Assembly: GCF_013817205.1 (NCBI RefSeq) | Contig: NZ_JACDDD010000004.1 | Span: 26,457-90,456, forward strand | Length of the DNA stretch: 64,000 nucleotides | DNA from: Polaromonas sp. | GTDB lineage: Bacteria; Pseudomonadota; Gammaproteobacteria; Burkholderiales; Burkholderiaceae_C | Direction of reading: 5' to 3' | Shown: piece by piece, positions 24,078 to 34,496 of the stretch | Layout of the letters: each line of letters opens with the position of its first letter | How positions within the stretch are numbered: the first letter of the stretch is position 1 | Notes under the pieces: model-generated | Seen by the model: only the letters and a program-made list of their open reading frames with translations | Databases searched by the model: none | What the model was told of the DNA's origin: nothing | Translations under genes and position numbers: made by a program

Positions 24078-24190
24078 GAAATTCGACTAAAATTGAAAAT
24101 TACATTTAGGTAAACTGATTTCACTTATCGTAACTCCAATCGCGCGCCGCTATCCGTCGCTGCGCGCCCCATCATCCCCGAAGGAACCCC
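24078..24190. promoter_or_regulatory. Divergent iclR / FAH-hydrolase promoter region
   Basis: This gap is markedly AT-rich (TAAAATTGAAAATTACATTT) compared with its flanks and contains several partial dyads around AATT, as expected of an IclR operator overlapping divergent promoters. The hydrolase has a GAAGGAA ribosome site just before ATG 24191. No precise operator can be fixed by eye. Confidence 0.4.
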
Positions 24191-25207
24191 ATGAAGCTCG
24201 CAACCTATAAAGACGGCTCCCGTGACGGCCAGCTGGTGGTCGTCTCGCGCGACCTGACGACGGCCCATTATGCGACCGGCATCGCCAGCAAACTGCAACA
24301 GGTGCTGGACGATTGGGGCTTTGTGTCGCCGCAGCTGCAGGACCTGTACGACGCCTTGAACAACGGGAAGGCGCGCCACGCGTTTCCCTTTGACCCCGTG
24401 CAGTGCATGGCGCCGCTGCCGCGCGCCTACCAGTGGGCCGACGGCTCGGCCTACATCAACCATGTGGAGTTGGTGCGCAAGGCGCGCGAGTCAGAGGTGC
24501 CCGGCAGCTTTTACAAAGACCCGCTGATGTACCAGGGTGGCAGCGACGACTTCATCGGCCCCTGCGACGACGTGGTCTGCCCCAGCGAAGACTACGGCAT
24601 CGACTTCGAGGCCGAGGTGGCCGTGATCACCGGCGACGTTCCCATGATGAGCACGCCCGAGCAGGCGCTCGAAGGCATACGGCTGGTGATGCTGGTCAAC
24701 GACGTGAGCCTGCGCAACCTGATCCCCAACGAGCTGGCCAAGGGCTTCGGTTTTTTCCAGAGCAAACCGGCAACGGCCTTCAGCCCGGTGGCGGTGACGC
24801 TTGACGAGTTGGGTGACGCCTGGGACCAGGGCCGCGTCAACCTGACCATGCAAAGCACCTGGAACGGTCGCAAGGTCGGCATGTGTGATGCGGGCTCCGA
24901 GATGACCTTCCATTTCGGCCAGCTGATCGCCCACATCTGCAAGACCCGCAATGTGCGCGCCGGCTCCATCATCGGCTCGGGTACGGTCAGCAACAAGGGC
25001 GTCGAGTCTGACGGCAAGGCTGATTGGCCCAAGGGGTACAGCTGCATCGCTGAAAAACGTGCGATTGAAACCATTCAGGACGGCAAACCGTCAACCGAAT
25101 TCATGAAGTTTGGCGACACCATCCGCATCGAGATGAAGGGCAAGGATGGCGAGCTGGTATTTGGCGCGATTGACCAGAAGATCGTGCAGGCCGCGCCGGT
25201 GAAATAA
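24191..25207 (+). CDS. Fumarylacetoacetate hydrolase family protein
   Basis: A 338-residue FAH-fold enzyme. Metal-binding acidic residues lie in GIDFEAEVAVITGD (DxExE type), with LVNDVSLRNLI, FFQSKPATAFSP, and the C-terminal GSIIGSGTVSNKG near residue 257. The family cleaves C-C bonds in 3,5-diketo acids or hydrates/decarboxylates hydroxymuconate derivatives during aromatic degradation. The N-terminus (MKLATYKDGSRDGQLVVVSR) is typical of the proteobacterial tyrosine/homogentisate-type members. It is probably controlled by the divergent IclR regulator. The neighbouring VOC-type protein is on the opposite strand, converging from downstream. Confidence 0.87.
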   Translation: MKLATYKDGSRDGQLVVVSRDLTTAHYATGIASKLQQVLDDWGFVSPQLQDLYDALNNGKARHAFPFDPVQCMAPLPRAYQWADGSAYINHVELVRKARESEVPGSFYKDPLMYQGGSDDFIGPCDDVVCPSEDYGIDFEAEVAVITGDVPMMSTPEQALEGIRLVMLVNDVSLRNLIPNELAKGFGFFQSKPATAFSPVAVTLDELGDAWDQGRVNLTMQSTWNGRKVGMCDAGSEMTFHFGQLIAHICKTRNVRAGSIIGSGTVSNKGVESDGKADWPKGYSCIAEKRAIETIQDGKPSTEFMKFGDTIRIEMKGKDGELVFGAIDQKIVQAAPVK

Positions 25208-25237
25208 GGGGCGGTGGACGGGTCACCGCGCCCCGTC

Positions 25238-25651
25238 TCAAGCGGCGTAGATCGCGTCCAGGTCCCGGAAACCCTTGATTTCCAGCGGGTTGCCGAAGGG
25301 GTCGCAAAAAAACATGGTCCACTGCTCGCCCGGCTGGCCCTCAAACCGCACTTGTGGTGCGAACAGAAAGTCGGTGCCGGCGGCTTGCAGGCGTTTGGCC
25401 ATGGCCTGCCAGTCGGGCAGCGCCAGCACCAGGCCGAAGTGCGGCATGGGCACCAGCGTGTCGCCGACGTGGCCGGTGCGTTCGGTCTTGAAGGGCTGGC
25501 CCAGGTGCACCGAAAGCTGGTGGCCCACGAAGTCGAAGTCCACCCAGCTGTCGGTACTGCGGCCCTCCGTGCAGCCGAGCACATCACCGTAAAAACGGCG
25601 GGCCTGGTCGAGGTCGGAGACGTTGAAGGCGAAATGAAACAGGCTGCGCAT
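25238..25651 (-). CDS. VOC-superfamily (glyoxalase/dioxygenase-like) protein
   Basis: A 137-residue protein with the paired beta-alpha-beta-beta-beta modules of the vicinal oxygen chelate fold. Metal ligands are suggested by FHFAFNVSDLDQARRFYGDV (His near residue 5), QLSVHLG (His near 55), MPHFGLVLAL (His near 81) and FFCDPFGNPLEIKGF (Glu near 126). Start ATG 25651 is chosen (MRSLFHFAFNV); the frame open to 25912 has no relation to the family. Convergent with the FAH hydrolase, with which it may share a catabolic pathway. Confidence 0.8.
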   Translation of the reverse strand: MRSLFHFAFNVSDLDQARRFYGDVLGCTEGRSTDSWVDFDFVGHQLSVHLGQPFKTERTGHVGDTLVPMPHFGLVLALPDWQAMAKRLQAAGTDFLFAPQVRFEGQPGEQWTMFFCDPFGNPLEIKGFRDLDAIYAA

Positions 25652-25703
25652 GGCGCAAGGATAGCAGTCCACGCGCGATCCCGAAGCGCGCCGAACGCCA
25701 ACC

Positions 25704-25912
25704 TCAAGCGCTGGCAGGGTCGCCGGCCATGGCGTTAATTTTTTTGAAATAGTGCCGCGCCAGCATGACCAGTTGGACCTCGCCAGGGTGGCCGCTGCCC
25801 ACCGAGTCCACGGTGGCATCGCCCATGGCGCCCACGACGTCCGAAAAAAAAGTTGGCTGTGGGGCCAGGGCTTCACGAAGGTCAAGCAGATGCTGCGACC
25901 GGTGCGGGGCAC
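25704..25912 (-). pseudogene. Possible small gene with frame break at a T8 run
   Basis: From GTG 25912 the frame reads [20 protein letters not shown] with GC-rich third positions up to an eight-T tract (about 25843-25850, minus strand). One extra T would continue in a second coding-like frame, [20 protein letters not shown] and [17 protein letters not shown], to a TGA at 25704-25706. The joined product would be about 70 residues. I recognise no family. It may be a decayed gene, a slippage-controlled gene or a chance frame. Confidence 0.3.
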
Positions 25913-25947
25913 AATTGCTGAATCTTTGGCACCCCGACGGAGAATTG

Positions 25948-26757
25948 ATGACCGCCCAGACCCCCGACTACAGCGCCTACCAGACCCTCAACATCACGCG
26001 CCGTGGCGCCGGCGGCTCGGTGCTGGACATCCAGATGAAAGCCCTCAATGGCAAGCTGCCGACCGCTGGCCACGCCGGCCACCGCGAGCTTGCGCAGATC
26101 TGGCGCGACGTCGGCAGCGACGATTCGGTGCGCTGCACCGTGCTGCGTGGCGAAGGCATGGGGTTTTCCGGCGGCGGCGATCTGGCACTGGTGCAGGACA
26201 TGGCCGATGATTTTGAAACGCGCACCCGCGTCTGGAAGGAAGCCCGCGACCTGGTTTACAACGTGATCAATTGCGACAAACCGATTGTCAGCGCGCTGCA
26301 TGGTCCGGCCGTCGGTGCCGGCCTGGTGGCGGGGTTGCTGGCCGACATCTCAATTGCGGCGAAAACAGCAAAAATCGTGGACGGCCACACGCGCCTCGGA
26401 GTGGCTGCCGGTGATCACGCCGCCATTGTGTGGCCGCTGCTGTGTGGCATGGCCAAAGCGAAGTATTACCTGATGCTTTGCGAGCCGATTAGCGGCGAGG
26501 AAGCCGAACGTATCGGCCTGGTGTCGCTGGCAGTGGACGACGACGTTTTGCTGCCGAGAGCCTATGAGGTGGCCGACCGGCTTGCCGCCGGCTCCAGGAC
26601 GGCGATCAGCTGGACCAAATATGCGCTCAACAATTGGCTGCGCCAGGCGGGCCCGGCCTTCGACGCTTCGCTGGCGCTGGAGTTCATGGGTTTTGCCGGC
26701 CCGGATGTGCGCGAGGGCGTCGCCAGCCTGCGCGAGCGCCGTCCACCGTCCTATTGA
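25948..26757 (+). CDS. Enoyl-CoA hydratase/isomerase family protein
   Basis: A 269-residue crotonase-fold protein. ATG 25948 is preceded by GGAGAA; CACAAT at 25910-25915 may be its -10. Oxyanion-hole segments: [12 protein letters not shown] near residue 75 and [20 protein letters not shown] near 117. [16 protein letters not shown] replaces the usual catalytic Glu-containing loop with an Asp-His (GDHA), a variant seen in some isomerase/decarboxylase-like members, so the exact reaction is uncertain. Not in an operon. An R2 repeat with a strong hairpin follows its stop. Confidence 0.82.
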   Translation: MTAQTPDYSAYQTLNITRRGAGGSVLDIQMKALNGKLPTAGHAGHRELAQIWRDVGSDDSVRCTVLRGEGMGFSGGGDLALVQDMADDFETRTRVWKEARDLVYNVINCDKPIVSALHGPAVGAGLVAGLLADISIAAKTAKIVDGHTRLGVAAGDHAAIVWPLLCGMAKAKYYLMLCEPISGEEAERIGLVSLAVDDDVLLPRAYEVADRLAAGSRTAISWTKYALNNWLRQAGPAFDASLALEFMGFAGPDVREGVASLRERRPPSY

Positions 26758-26773
26758 GTCTCGCAGTCATAAT

Positions 26774-26826
26774 GCTATGAAAAATATAGCTACTCGCCCT
26801 TGTCCGACAAGGGCGGAAGGCTGTTT
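26774..26826 (+). repeat. Dispersed repeat R2, copy C, with terminator-like hairpin
   Basis: Starts GCTATGAAAAATATAGCTAC, then the perfect dyad GCCCTTGT-CCG-ACAAGGGC (26796-26814), followed by GGAAGGCT and TTTTT (26822-26826). It lies 16 nt after the enoyl-CoA hydratase stop and could serve as its terminator. Confidence 0.6.
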
Positions 26827-26880
26827 TTGCTTGCAAGCTTGCGCATGACGCACCAGCCGGTGGTCTTTTGCAGAAACGGG

Positions 26881-26908
26881 TTGACGTGCTGCCCCGACCC
26901 TGCACAAT
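26881..26908 (+). promoter_or_regulatory. Sigma-70-like promoter of phaM
   Basis: TTGACG (26881-26886) and CACAAT (26903-26908) are separated by 16 nt, about 60 nt upstream of the phaM ATG. The CAGGAGACAGG ribosome site sits directly before that start. Confidence 0.5.
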
Positions 26909-26967
26909 CAAACCAGCGTGACCCGGACCACAGCCCGGGGCACTTCCTACAACATCAGGAGACAGGC

Positions 26968-27813
26968 ATGAGCGACACAGACAACTCTTCCTTTGCGGGC
27001 TTTGGCAAGCTGGTTCCGGGCTTCGATTTTTTGCAGAACCTGGCCAAGCAGGCCGCCGGCAGCGCCAGCCAGAGCATTCCCCAGCTGCCGAATCTGGGCA
27101 ACTGGGTCGCACCGACGCTGAATGTCGAGGAGCTCGACAAACGCATCGAGGAGCTCAAGGCGGTCCAGTTCTGGCTGGACCAGAACGCCATGGCGCTCAA
27201 GGCCACCATCCAGGCGCTGGAGGTGCAGAAGATGACGCTGGCCACGCTCAAGGGCATGAACTTCAACATGGGCGATGTGACCAACGCCTTCAAGCTCAAG
27301 GTGGCCAACACCGTGGCCGGCGGTGTGCAGAAGGCGGCGGACACGGCCCGGACCTTTTCTGGCCTGGAGGTGCCGCCCACCAGTTATGACAAGGCGCCAA
27401 AGACCAGGACGAAACCACTGTCCAGAACCAAAGCAGGCCCGGATGCGCCCGCTGCCGGCGTGGTGGACCCGATGCAGTGGTGGGGTGCGCTGACGCAGCA
27501 GTTCCAGAACATTGCCACCACGGCCATGCAGGATGCAGCCAAAAAAACTGCCATGGACGCTACCAAGGGCATGGCAGCCGGCCTGGCCAAAGACGCGATG
27601 AAAACTGCCACCGGCCTGGCCAAGGGCATGGCCGATTCGGCTGGAAAAAAGGTGGCGCAGGGCGCGCGTTCGGCGATGAACACAGCGCTGCGCAGCGCCC
27701 AGGCCTGGCCGACGCCGGCCGCACCAGCATCCGCGCCTCGGGCGAAACCGCAAGCCAAAGCGCCGGCACGCAAGGCCGCGGCTCGAAAAGCCGCCCGAAA
27801 ACCGGCGCGTTGA
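26968..27813 (+). CDS. phaM: PhaM-like polyhydroxyalkanoate granule-associated protein
   Basis: A 281-residue protein. The N-terminal half has the conserved PhaM core: TLNVEELDKRIEELKAVQFW, LDQNAMALKATIQALEVQKM and TLATLKGMNF. The middle is Ala-rich amphipathic helix (KKTAMDATKGMAAGLAKDAM), like phasins. The C-terminus is a Lys/Ala/Pro tail (KPQAKAPARKAAARKAARKP) of the histone-H1-like type, which in Ralstonia PhaM tethers PHB granules to DNA and activates PHB synthase (known for the family). No pha biosynthesis gene is nearby. It is followed by a FIST-domain gene. Confidence 0.8.
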   Translation: MSDTDNSSFAGFGKLVPGFDFLQNLAKQAAGSASQSIPQLPNLGNWVAPTLNVEELDKRIEELKAVQFWLDQNAMALKATIQALEVQKMTLATLKGMNFNMGDVTNAFKLKVANTVAGGVQKAADTARTFSGLEVPPTSYDKAPKTRTKPLSRTKAGPDAPAAGVVDPMQWWGALTQQFQNIATTAMQDAAKKTAMDATKGMAAGLAKDAMKTATGLAKGMADSAGKKVAQGARSAMNTALRSAQAWPTPAAPASAPRAKPQAKAPARKAAARKAARKPAR

Positions 27814-27878
27814 TGGGCCCACCGTGGCACGGGAGAACAGCGCCAGCGACGATTTTTGACCTTTTCCTCCAGGACCCC

Positions 27879-29162
27879 ATGAAGCTTTTCCCCTACGGCC
27901 ACGCCACCCATCCGCAATGGCGCATGGCGGCCGGGTTGGTGCTGGCCCAGCTGCGCGCGCACATGACCTTGCCCGCCTACGCCAGCTCGCCCACGCTGGG
28001 CCTGCTGTACATCACTGACCACTACGCCGGCCAGGCGCAGGACATCCTGGACCATCTGAGCGGGGAATTGCCCGAAATCACTGACTGGGCCGGCACCGTG
28101 GGCATCGGCATTGCCTCCAACAATGTCGAATACTTCGATGAACCGGCGCTGGCCGTCATGCTGTGCGACCTGCCGAGTGACCAGTACCGCGTTTTTTCCG
28201 GCATCTCACCCTTGCCACCGGCCAGCGCGACCCACTTCAAAGCGCATACCGCGTTGGTGCATGCCGATGCCGGCACGCCTGATGTGGCCGACCTGATAAA
28301 CGAGATGGCCCAGCGCACCGGCAGCGGTTATGTCTTCGGCGGGCTCGCCTCCAGCCGTAGCGAGGTGGTGCAGTTCGCGCTCAGCGGCAACGGCAATGTC
28401 AGGGGCCACGGCGCTGCCGGCGGCGTGTTCAGCGGCGGCCTGAGCGGCGTGGCTTTTGCGCAGGGCGCGGCGCTGATGTCGCGCGTCACCCAGGGCTGCC
28501 AGCCGATTTCTGCAGAACATGAGATCACCGCCTGCGATGGCAATGTGGTCACCGCCCTGGATGGTCAGAGTGCGCTGGACGTGATGCTGGCTGACCTCGA
28601 TGTGTCGCTGGAGGAGCCGCGCGAAGCCCTCGAAAAAGTGCGCTCGACGTTGGTCGGCTTGCGCAGTGCGGGTGCGGACCTGCAGGACGGGCGCATCCGG
28701 CGACCGGGACAGTTCGGCGCCGATGTGGTGGTGCGCCACATCATCGGTCTGGACCCGGCGCGCACCGGAATTGCGGTGGCCGACATGCCGGTGGTCGGCA
28801 TGAAGCTGGCTTTTTGCGAGCGCAATGCCGAGGCCGCGCGCGCTGACCTGGTGCGTGTGTGTGCCGAAATTCGCGAGGAACTGGAGCCGGAAGAACTGCC
28901 GCTGGAAGTGGCCACCGCCCTGAGCGGCAGTCATGCCGACGCGGCGCCGCATCCTGCGCGGCGCATCGCTGGCGCGATTTATGTCAGCTGTTCAGGTCGA
29001 GGCGGCCCGCATTTCGGCGCGCCCAGCGCCGAGCTGCAGATCGTGCGACGCGCGCTGGGCGACGTGCCGCTGGTCGGATTTTTTGCCGGCGGCGAGATCG
29101 CGCGCCATCACCTCTACGGTTACACCGGTGTGCTGACGGTGTTCACCGCACCCGCTGCCTGA
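27879..29162 (+). CDS. FIST N/C-domain sensory protein
   Basis: A 427-residue soluble protein consisting of a FIST_N domain (residues about 30-230: LGLLYITDHYAGQAQDIL, WAGTVGIGIASNNVEYFDEP, GYVFGGLASS) and a FIST_C domain (about 245-420: GAIYVSCSGRGGPHFG, ASAELQ-type helix, PLVGFFAGGEIARHHLYGYT). FIST domains are thought to bind small ligands such as amino acids and are usually found with signalling modules; here the protein is stand-alone. ATG 27879 is chosen since the open frame before it is a shadow of phaM. It may share a transcript with phaM (65 nt gap). Confidence 0.82.
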   Translation: MKLFPYGHATHPQWRMAAGLVLAQLRAHMTLPAYASSPTLGLLYITDHYAGQAQDILDHLSGELPEITDWAGTVGIGIASNNVEYFDEPALAVMLCDLPSDQYRVFSGISPLPPASATHFKAHTALVHADAGTPDVADLINEMAQRTGSGYVFGGLASSRSEVVQFALSGNGNVRGHGAAGGVFSGGLSGVAFAQGAALMSRVTQGCQPISAEHEITACDGNVVTALDGQSALDVMLADLDVSLEEPREALEKVRSTLVGLRSAGADLQDGRIRRPGQFGADVVVRHIIGLDPARTGIAVADMPVVGMKLAFCERNAEAARADLVRVCAEIREELEPEELPLEVATALSGSHADAAPHPARRIAGAIYVSCSGRGGPHFGAPSAELQIVRRALGDVPLVGFFAGGEIARHHLYGYTGVLTVFTAPAA

Positions 29163-29247
29163 ACCCGGGCTGGATGGCCTGTTGAGCTGGGCGGTTTAAA
29201 TAACTGTCTGACCAAGCGCCGTTGTTTTTTAAGCAGATGGAGTACTC

Positions 29248-30315
29248 ATGAGCAAAGCCTTGCGATTGTCCGAAAAATGGTTTCAGCGTGGCCTGTGGCT
29301 GGTGGCGCTGGTGTTTGCGGCTTTCCTGATCGGGCTGGGCGGCACCGTGGTGGGCGACCTGCCGCAGGTCGAGCGATCTCTGGGCGTGGACGATTTCATG
29401 GAGCAGCCCCTCGCCACGCAGCTCCGGGACAAACTCAAGGCCGACGAGGGTGCCGGCCGCGAGGCCCAGGAGGCGCTGGAGCAGGCCCGGCTCGCGCACC
29501 GGGTGGCGCAGGCCAATTCGCGCACGGCCAGCGAAACCTTCAGCAACTGGCTGGCCACGCGGCGCGCCACCGAGCGGGGTGAGCAGGACTCCGAACTGAT
29601 AGAGCGCACGCGCGCGCTGGACGGCCTGAAGGCGGCCGAGCGGCAAGCGCTGGCAGCGATGCAAGCCCAGCAGCAAAAAGCCCTGGATGCCAGCCAGGGC
29701 GCGGCGCGCACGCAGAGCGGTCTGGCAGAACTTGAGCGGGTCGCCCAGGACAAATGGCAAAGCGCCCAGCGCGCCCAGGAACTGCGTGTGTTTCTGTACC
29801 GCCTGGCCCTGACCCTGCCACTGCTGGCGGTGGCAGGCTGGCTGTTTGCGAAAAAACGCAAAAGCACCTGGTGGCCTTTTGTCTGGGGTTTCATCCTCTT
29901 TGCGCTGTTCGCTTTTTTTGTCGAGCTGGTGCCCTACCTGCCCAGTTATGGCGGTTATGTGCGTTACATCGTTGGCATCGTCATCACGGTGCTGGTCGGG
30001 CGGCAGGCGATTGTGTCGCTGAACCGTTACCTGGAAAAACAGAAACTGGCTGAACAGCTTCCCGATGCGCAACGCCGTGAAGAACTCAGCTACGACACCG
30101 CGTTGACGCGTCTTTCCAAAGGCGTTTGCCCGGGCTGCGAGCGTGTGGTGGATCTGAAAAATCCGACGATTGATTTTTGCCCCCATTGCGGCATTGGCCT
30201 GTTTGACCATTGCGGCGTTTGCAGTGCACGCAAAAGCGCGTTTGCCAAGTTCTGCCAGGCGTGTGGTGCAGAGGGCCGCGCGCCAGCAGCCGCGACCGTC
30301 AATTTGGAGTCTTGA
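29248..30315 (+). CDS. Membrane protein with periplasmic coiled coil and C-terminal double zinc ribbon
   Basis: A 355-residue protein. One transmembrane helix at about residues 14-34, a long charged coiled coil (about 55-180; RAALEQARLAHRV-like heptads rich in Ala, Glu, Gln), then three hydrophobic helices (about 185-200, 210-228, 234-250). The cytoplasmic tail has CPGCERVVDLK, FCPHCG, CGVCSARK and FCQACG, four CxxC knuckles predicted to bind two zinc ions as rubredoxin-like ribbons. I do not recognise a named family. Stand-alone between the FIST gene and an Ig-like secreted protein. Confidence 0.65.
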   Translation: MSKALRLSEKWFQRGLWLVALVFAAFLIGLGGTVVGDLPQVERSLGVDDFMEQPLATQLRDKLKADEGAGREAQEALEQARLAHRVAQANSRTASETFSNWLATRRATERGEQDSELIERTRALDGLKAAERQALAAMQAQQQKALDASQGAARTQSGLAELERVAQDKWQSAQRAQELRVFLYRLALTLPLLAVAGWLFAKKRKSTWWPFVWGFILFALFAFFVELVPYLPSYGGYVRYIVGIVITVLVGRQAIVSLNRYLEKQKLAEQLPDAQRREELSYDTALTRLSKGVCPGCERVVDLKNPTIDFCPHCGIGLFDHCGVCSARKSAFAKFCQACGAEGRAPAAATVNLES

Positions 30316-30472
30316 TCAGGTGAGATGGCTTCCCTTCTTTGGTCGGCGCATCGTCCTTGCCGCGTACTGCCTGCAGACCTACAAAGCCAAATCTCCGGTG
30401 CCTACGGCTGTTTTCCAGGCGACGGCGCTAAATTGAGCTGATCCCCACAACGACCACAAAGAGGTAAGCCCC

Positions 30473-31822
30473 ATGAAGACCCACATCCGCAACCACGTCA
30501 CAGCCCTTTTTCTCTTGATGCCCGCCGCCAGCGTCATGCTGGCCCTGCCGGCCAGCGCGCTGGCGCAGCCGGCCCAACCTGAGTTGAATTCATTGCAGGT
30601 GGATACCGATGATGGCCTCAAGGCCGGAGCCACACTGGACTTTACGGTGGAAGGTACACCGCGCGGTCAGGCCAGCGTCCGGGTGCGGGGCGTGCCACGC
30701 AACATCGTGCTCAAGGAGACATCGCGCGGCGTCTACACCGGCAGCTACACCCTCCGGCGCCAGGACCGCATGACCGAGAGCAGCGACGTTCGTGCCACGC
30801 TCAGAGTCCGCAACCGCGGCGTGAGTGCTGACTACCGCTTGCCTGCGGGTATTGCCGGCAGCAACGTGGCGACGGCCCCGACCCCCGGCAGCAGCGTGGC
30901 GGTGGCCCCGCCCCCCGGTTTGAAAATCGACCGCTTCAGTGTCACGCCCATTGACAAGCTTGAGCCAGGCGCTGAGCTGCGTTTTGCCCTGAATGGCATG
31001 CCCGGCGGCACGGCTGAATTTGATATTCCCGGTGTTGTCAGCAAAGTGCCCATGCGCGAAGTGCGCCCCGGCGTCTATGAAGGGGCTTACACCATTCGCC
31101 GCCTGGACAACCTCGCGCCCTCACGGCCGGCTGTTGCTACGCTGCGTGCCGGTGACCGTGCCGTTACCACCACGCTGACCCAGTCCCTGCTGGTCGGCGC
31201 CAAGCCACCCGTGATCCGCAACCTCTCACCCAAGGATGGCGAATCGGTGGTGCGCGGTGCTGCAACCTCGGTGTCAGGCACGTTTGACGATGTAGGCGGC
31301 GTGGGCATGGATACCAAAAGCGTGAGGATCTTGCTGGCGGGGCGCGATGTCACGGCGTCCACGCAGATCACACCGCAGTTCTTCACTTACCGCGCTGATC
31401 TGCCTGCCGGTCGCTATCCGGTGGATGTGAGCGCCAAGGACCTGGCCGGTAACTCCGTTCGCCAGACCTGGACTTTCGATGTAACGGCCGCTGCCAGTGC
31501 TTCACCGGCCACCGTGCTGCTGCAGGTCACCAGTCCCGCAGCCAACACTACCGTGGGAAGCGGTCCTGTCACCGTAAGTGGGCGTACCGCACCGGGTGCT
31601 GTGGTTGACGCCAAGGTTTCCGCCGTTGGAACGCTGGCCGGTCTGTTTGGCTTGAACCAGGACTTGCTGACGCAGCGCGTCCAGGCTGATGGCAACGGCA
31701 ACTTCTCATTCAGCTTCACGCCCCAGTTACCGCTGCCCGGCACGCGTTATGAGATCTCCATGACCGCCGGCAAGGACGGGATGACCGCAAGCGAGACCAA
31801 GCTGGTGTTGTTTCAGAAGTAA
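30473..31822 (+). CDS. Secreted protein with repeated Ig-like domains
   Basis: A 449-residue exported protein with a signal peptide (residues 1-31, cleavage after ALAQ). Two related modules follow: residues about 38-120 (GTPRGQASVRVRGVPRNIVL, GVYTGSYTLRRQDRM) and 150-240 (GMPGGTAEFDIPGVVSK, GVYEGAYTIRRLDNL), then Ig/Big-type beta domains (about 245-340 and 345-449: KDGESVVRGAATSVSGTFDD, TSPAANTTVGSGPVTVSGRT). The AGG-type ribosome site AAAGAGG precedes ATG 30473. No enzymatic motif. Likely a periplasmic or surface adhesive/structural protein; partner unknown. Confidence 0.65.
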   Translation: MKTHIRNHVTALFLLMPAASVMLALPASALAQPAQPELNSLQVDTDDGLKAGATLDFTVEGTPRGQASVRVRGVPRNIVLKETSRGVYTGSYTLRRQDRMTESSDVRATLRVRNRGVSADYRLPAGIAGSNVATAPTPGSSVAVAPPPGLKIDRFSVTPIDKLEPGAELRFALNGMPGGTAEFDIPGVVSKVPMREVRPGVYEGAYTIRRLDNLAPSRPAVATLRAGDRAVTTTLTQSLLVGAKPPVIRNLSPKDGESVVRGAATSVSGTFDDVGGVGMDTKSVRILLAGRDVTASTQITPQFFTYRADLPAGRYPVDVSAKDLAGNSVRQTWTFDVTAAASASPATVLLQVTSPAANTTVGSGPVTVSGRTAPGAVVDAKVSAVGTLAGLFGLNQDLLTQRVQADGNGNFSFSFTPQLPLPGTRYEISMTAGKDGMTASETKLVLFQK

Positions 31823-31877
31823 CAGCGCCTGACCGCGCCACGGCATCAGTCGATGTCTCCGGCGCGGGCTTGACGCT

Positions 31878-32909
31878 TCACTCAGCCATCAACGAGGTGG
31901 CTTCAGGGCGGGCCGGGCGACCATAAAATGGGTAGCTCGGATCGTTGTAGCCGGGGCTGGAGGCGTGACCTGGAACCACCAGATCATTGACGAAAGCCTC
32001 GTCTTCGCCACTCAGTTGCAAGTCCAATGCGCCGTACACGTCCTCCAGATGTGATAGCAAGCGCGGCCCGGCAATCACCGAACTGACCAGCGGGTTGGCA
32101 AGCACCCAGGCAGCAGCGAACTGACCTGCGACCCAGCCTCTGGCTTCGCAACGCGCCTTGATCTTTTGTGCGATGACCAGCGATTCTTCACGAAATTCGG
32201 TTTCCAGAATGCGTTTGTCGCCGCTCCCCGCGCGCGTGTCTGCAGTGGGCCTCTGCCCCGGCGGGTATTTGCCGGTGAGCACCCCACGCGCCAGCGGGCT
32301 GTAGGGCACCACGCCCAGGCCATAGTGGCCGCAGGCCGGCAGGATCTCCACTTCGGGCCCGCGGTTGAGCAGGTTGTAGTAAGGCTGGCAGACCACCGGC
32401 TGCGGCGCGCTGGTTTTCTCGCACAGGCGCACGATCTCGGCGATGCGCCAGCCGTGGAAGTTGGACAAACCAAAGCTGCGGATTTTACCGGCACGAATCA
32501 GGTCAGCTAATGCGCGAATGGCCTCTTCGAGGTTTTCACCATGGAAGTCGCGGTGCAGGTACAGGATGTCCAGGTAGTCCGTGTCCAGCCGTCTCAAGAT
32601 GGCGTCGGTCTGCTGCATGATCCAGCGGCGTGAATAATGTCCGTCGTTGATGCCTTCGCCCGCCTTGTTGCCGAGCTTGCTGGCCAGCACCCAGTGATGG
32701 CGCTGACCCGCCAGCAATTTGCCCAGCAGGGTTTCCGACGCCCCCTCGTTGTAAACGTCGGCGGTGTCGATGAAATTGATGCCATGGTCTTTGGCCGACG
32801 CGACGATGCGTGCCGCCTCGTCATCCGGCGTTTGGTTGCCGAACATCATGGTGCCCAGGCAAAGAACGGAGACCTTCAGGTTGCTGTTTCCGAGGCGGCG
32901 GTACTGCAT
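31878..32909 (-). CDS. Aldo/keto reductase
   Basis: A 343-residue NADPH-dependent (alpha/beta)8 oxidoreductase. ATG 32909 (MQYRRLGNSNLKVSVLCLG) has AAAGGAAA 7 nt upstream. Catalytic tetrad visible: Asp/Tyr in FIDTADVYNEG, Lys in WVLASKLGNKAG, His in ILYLHRDFH. The pattern matches the AKR13-like/YghZ bacterial group. Substrate unknown. It lies 35 nt downstream of tgt on the same strand, but its function is unrelated to queuosine as far as known. Confidence 0.87.
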   Translation of the reverse strand: MQYRRLGNSNLKVSVLCLGTMMFGNQTPDDEAARIVASAKDHGINFIDTADVYNEGASETLLGKLLAGQRHHWVLASKLGNKAGEGINDGHYSRRWIMQQTDAILRRLDTDYLDILYLHRDFHGENLEEAIRALADLIRAGKIRSFGLSNFHGWRIAEIVRLCEKTSAPQPVVCQPYYNLLNRGPEVEILPACGHYGLGVVPYSPLARGVLTGKYPPGQRPTADTRAGSGDKRILETEFREESLVIAQKIKARCEARGWVAGQFAAAWVLANPLVSSVIAGPRLLSHLEDVYGALDLQLSGEDEAFVNDLVVPGHASSPGYNDPSYPFYGRPARPEATSLMAE

Positions 32910-32943
32910 GACAGTTTCCTTTTGGTGATGGGTCGGCTGATGC

Positions 32944-34492
<1,549 letters not shown>

Positions 34493-34496
<4 letters not shown>

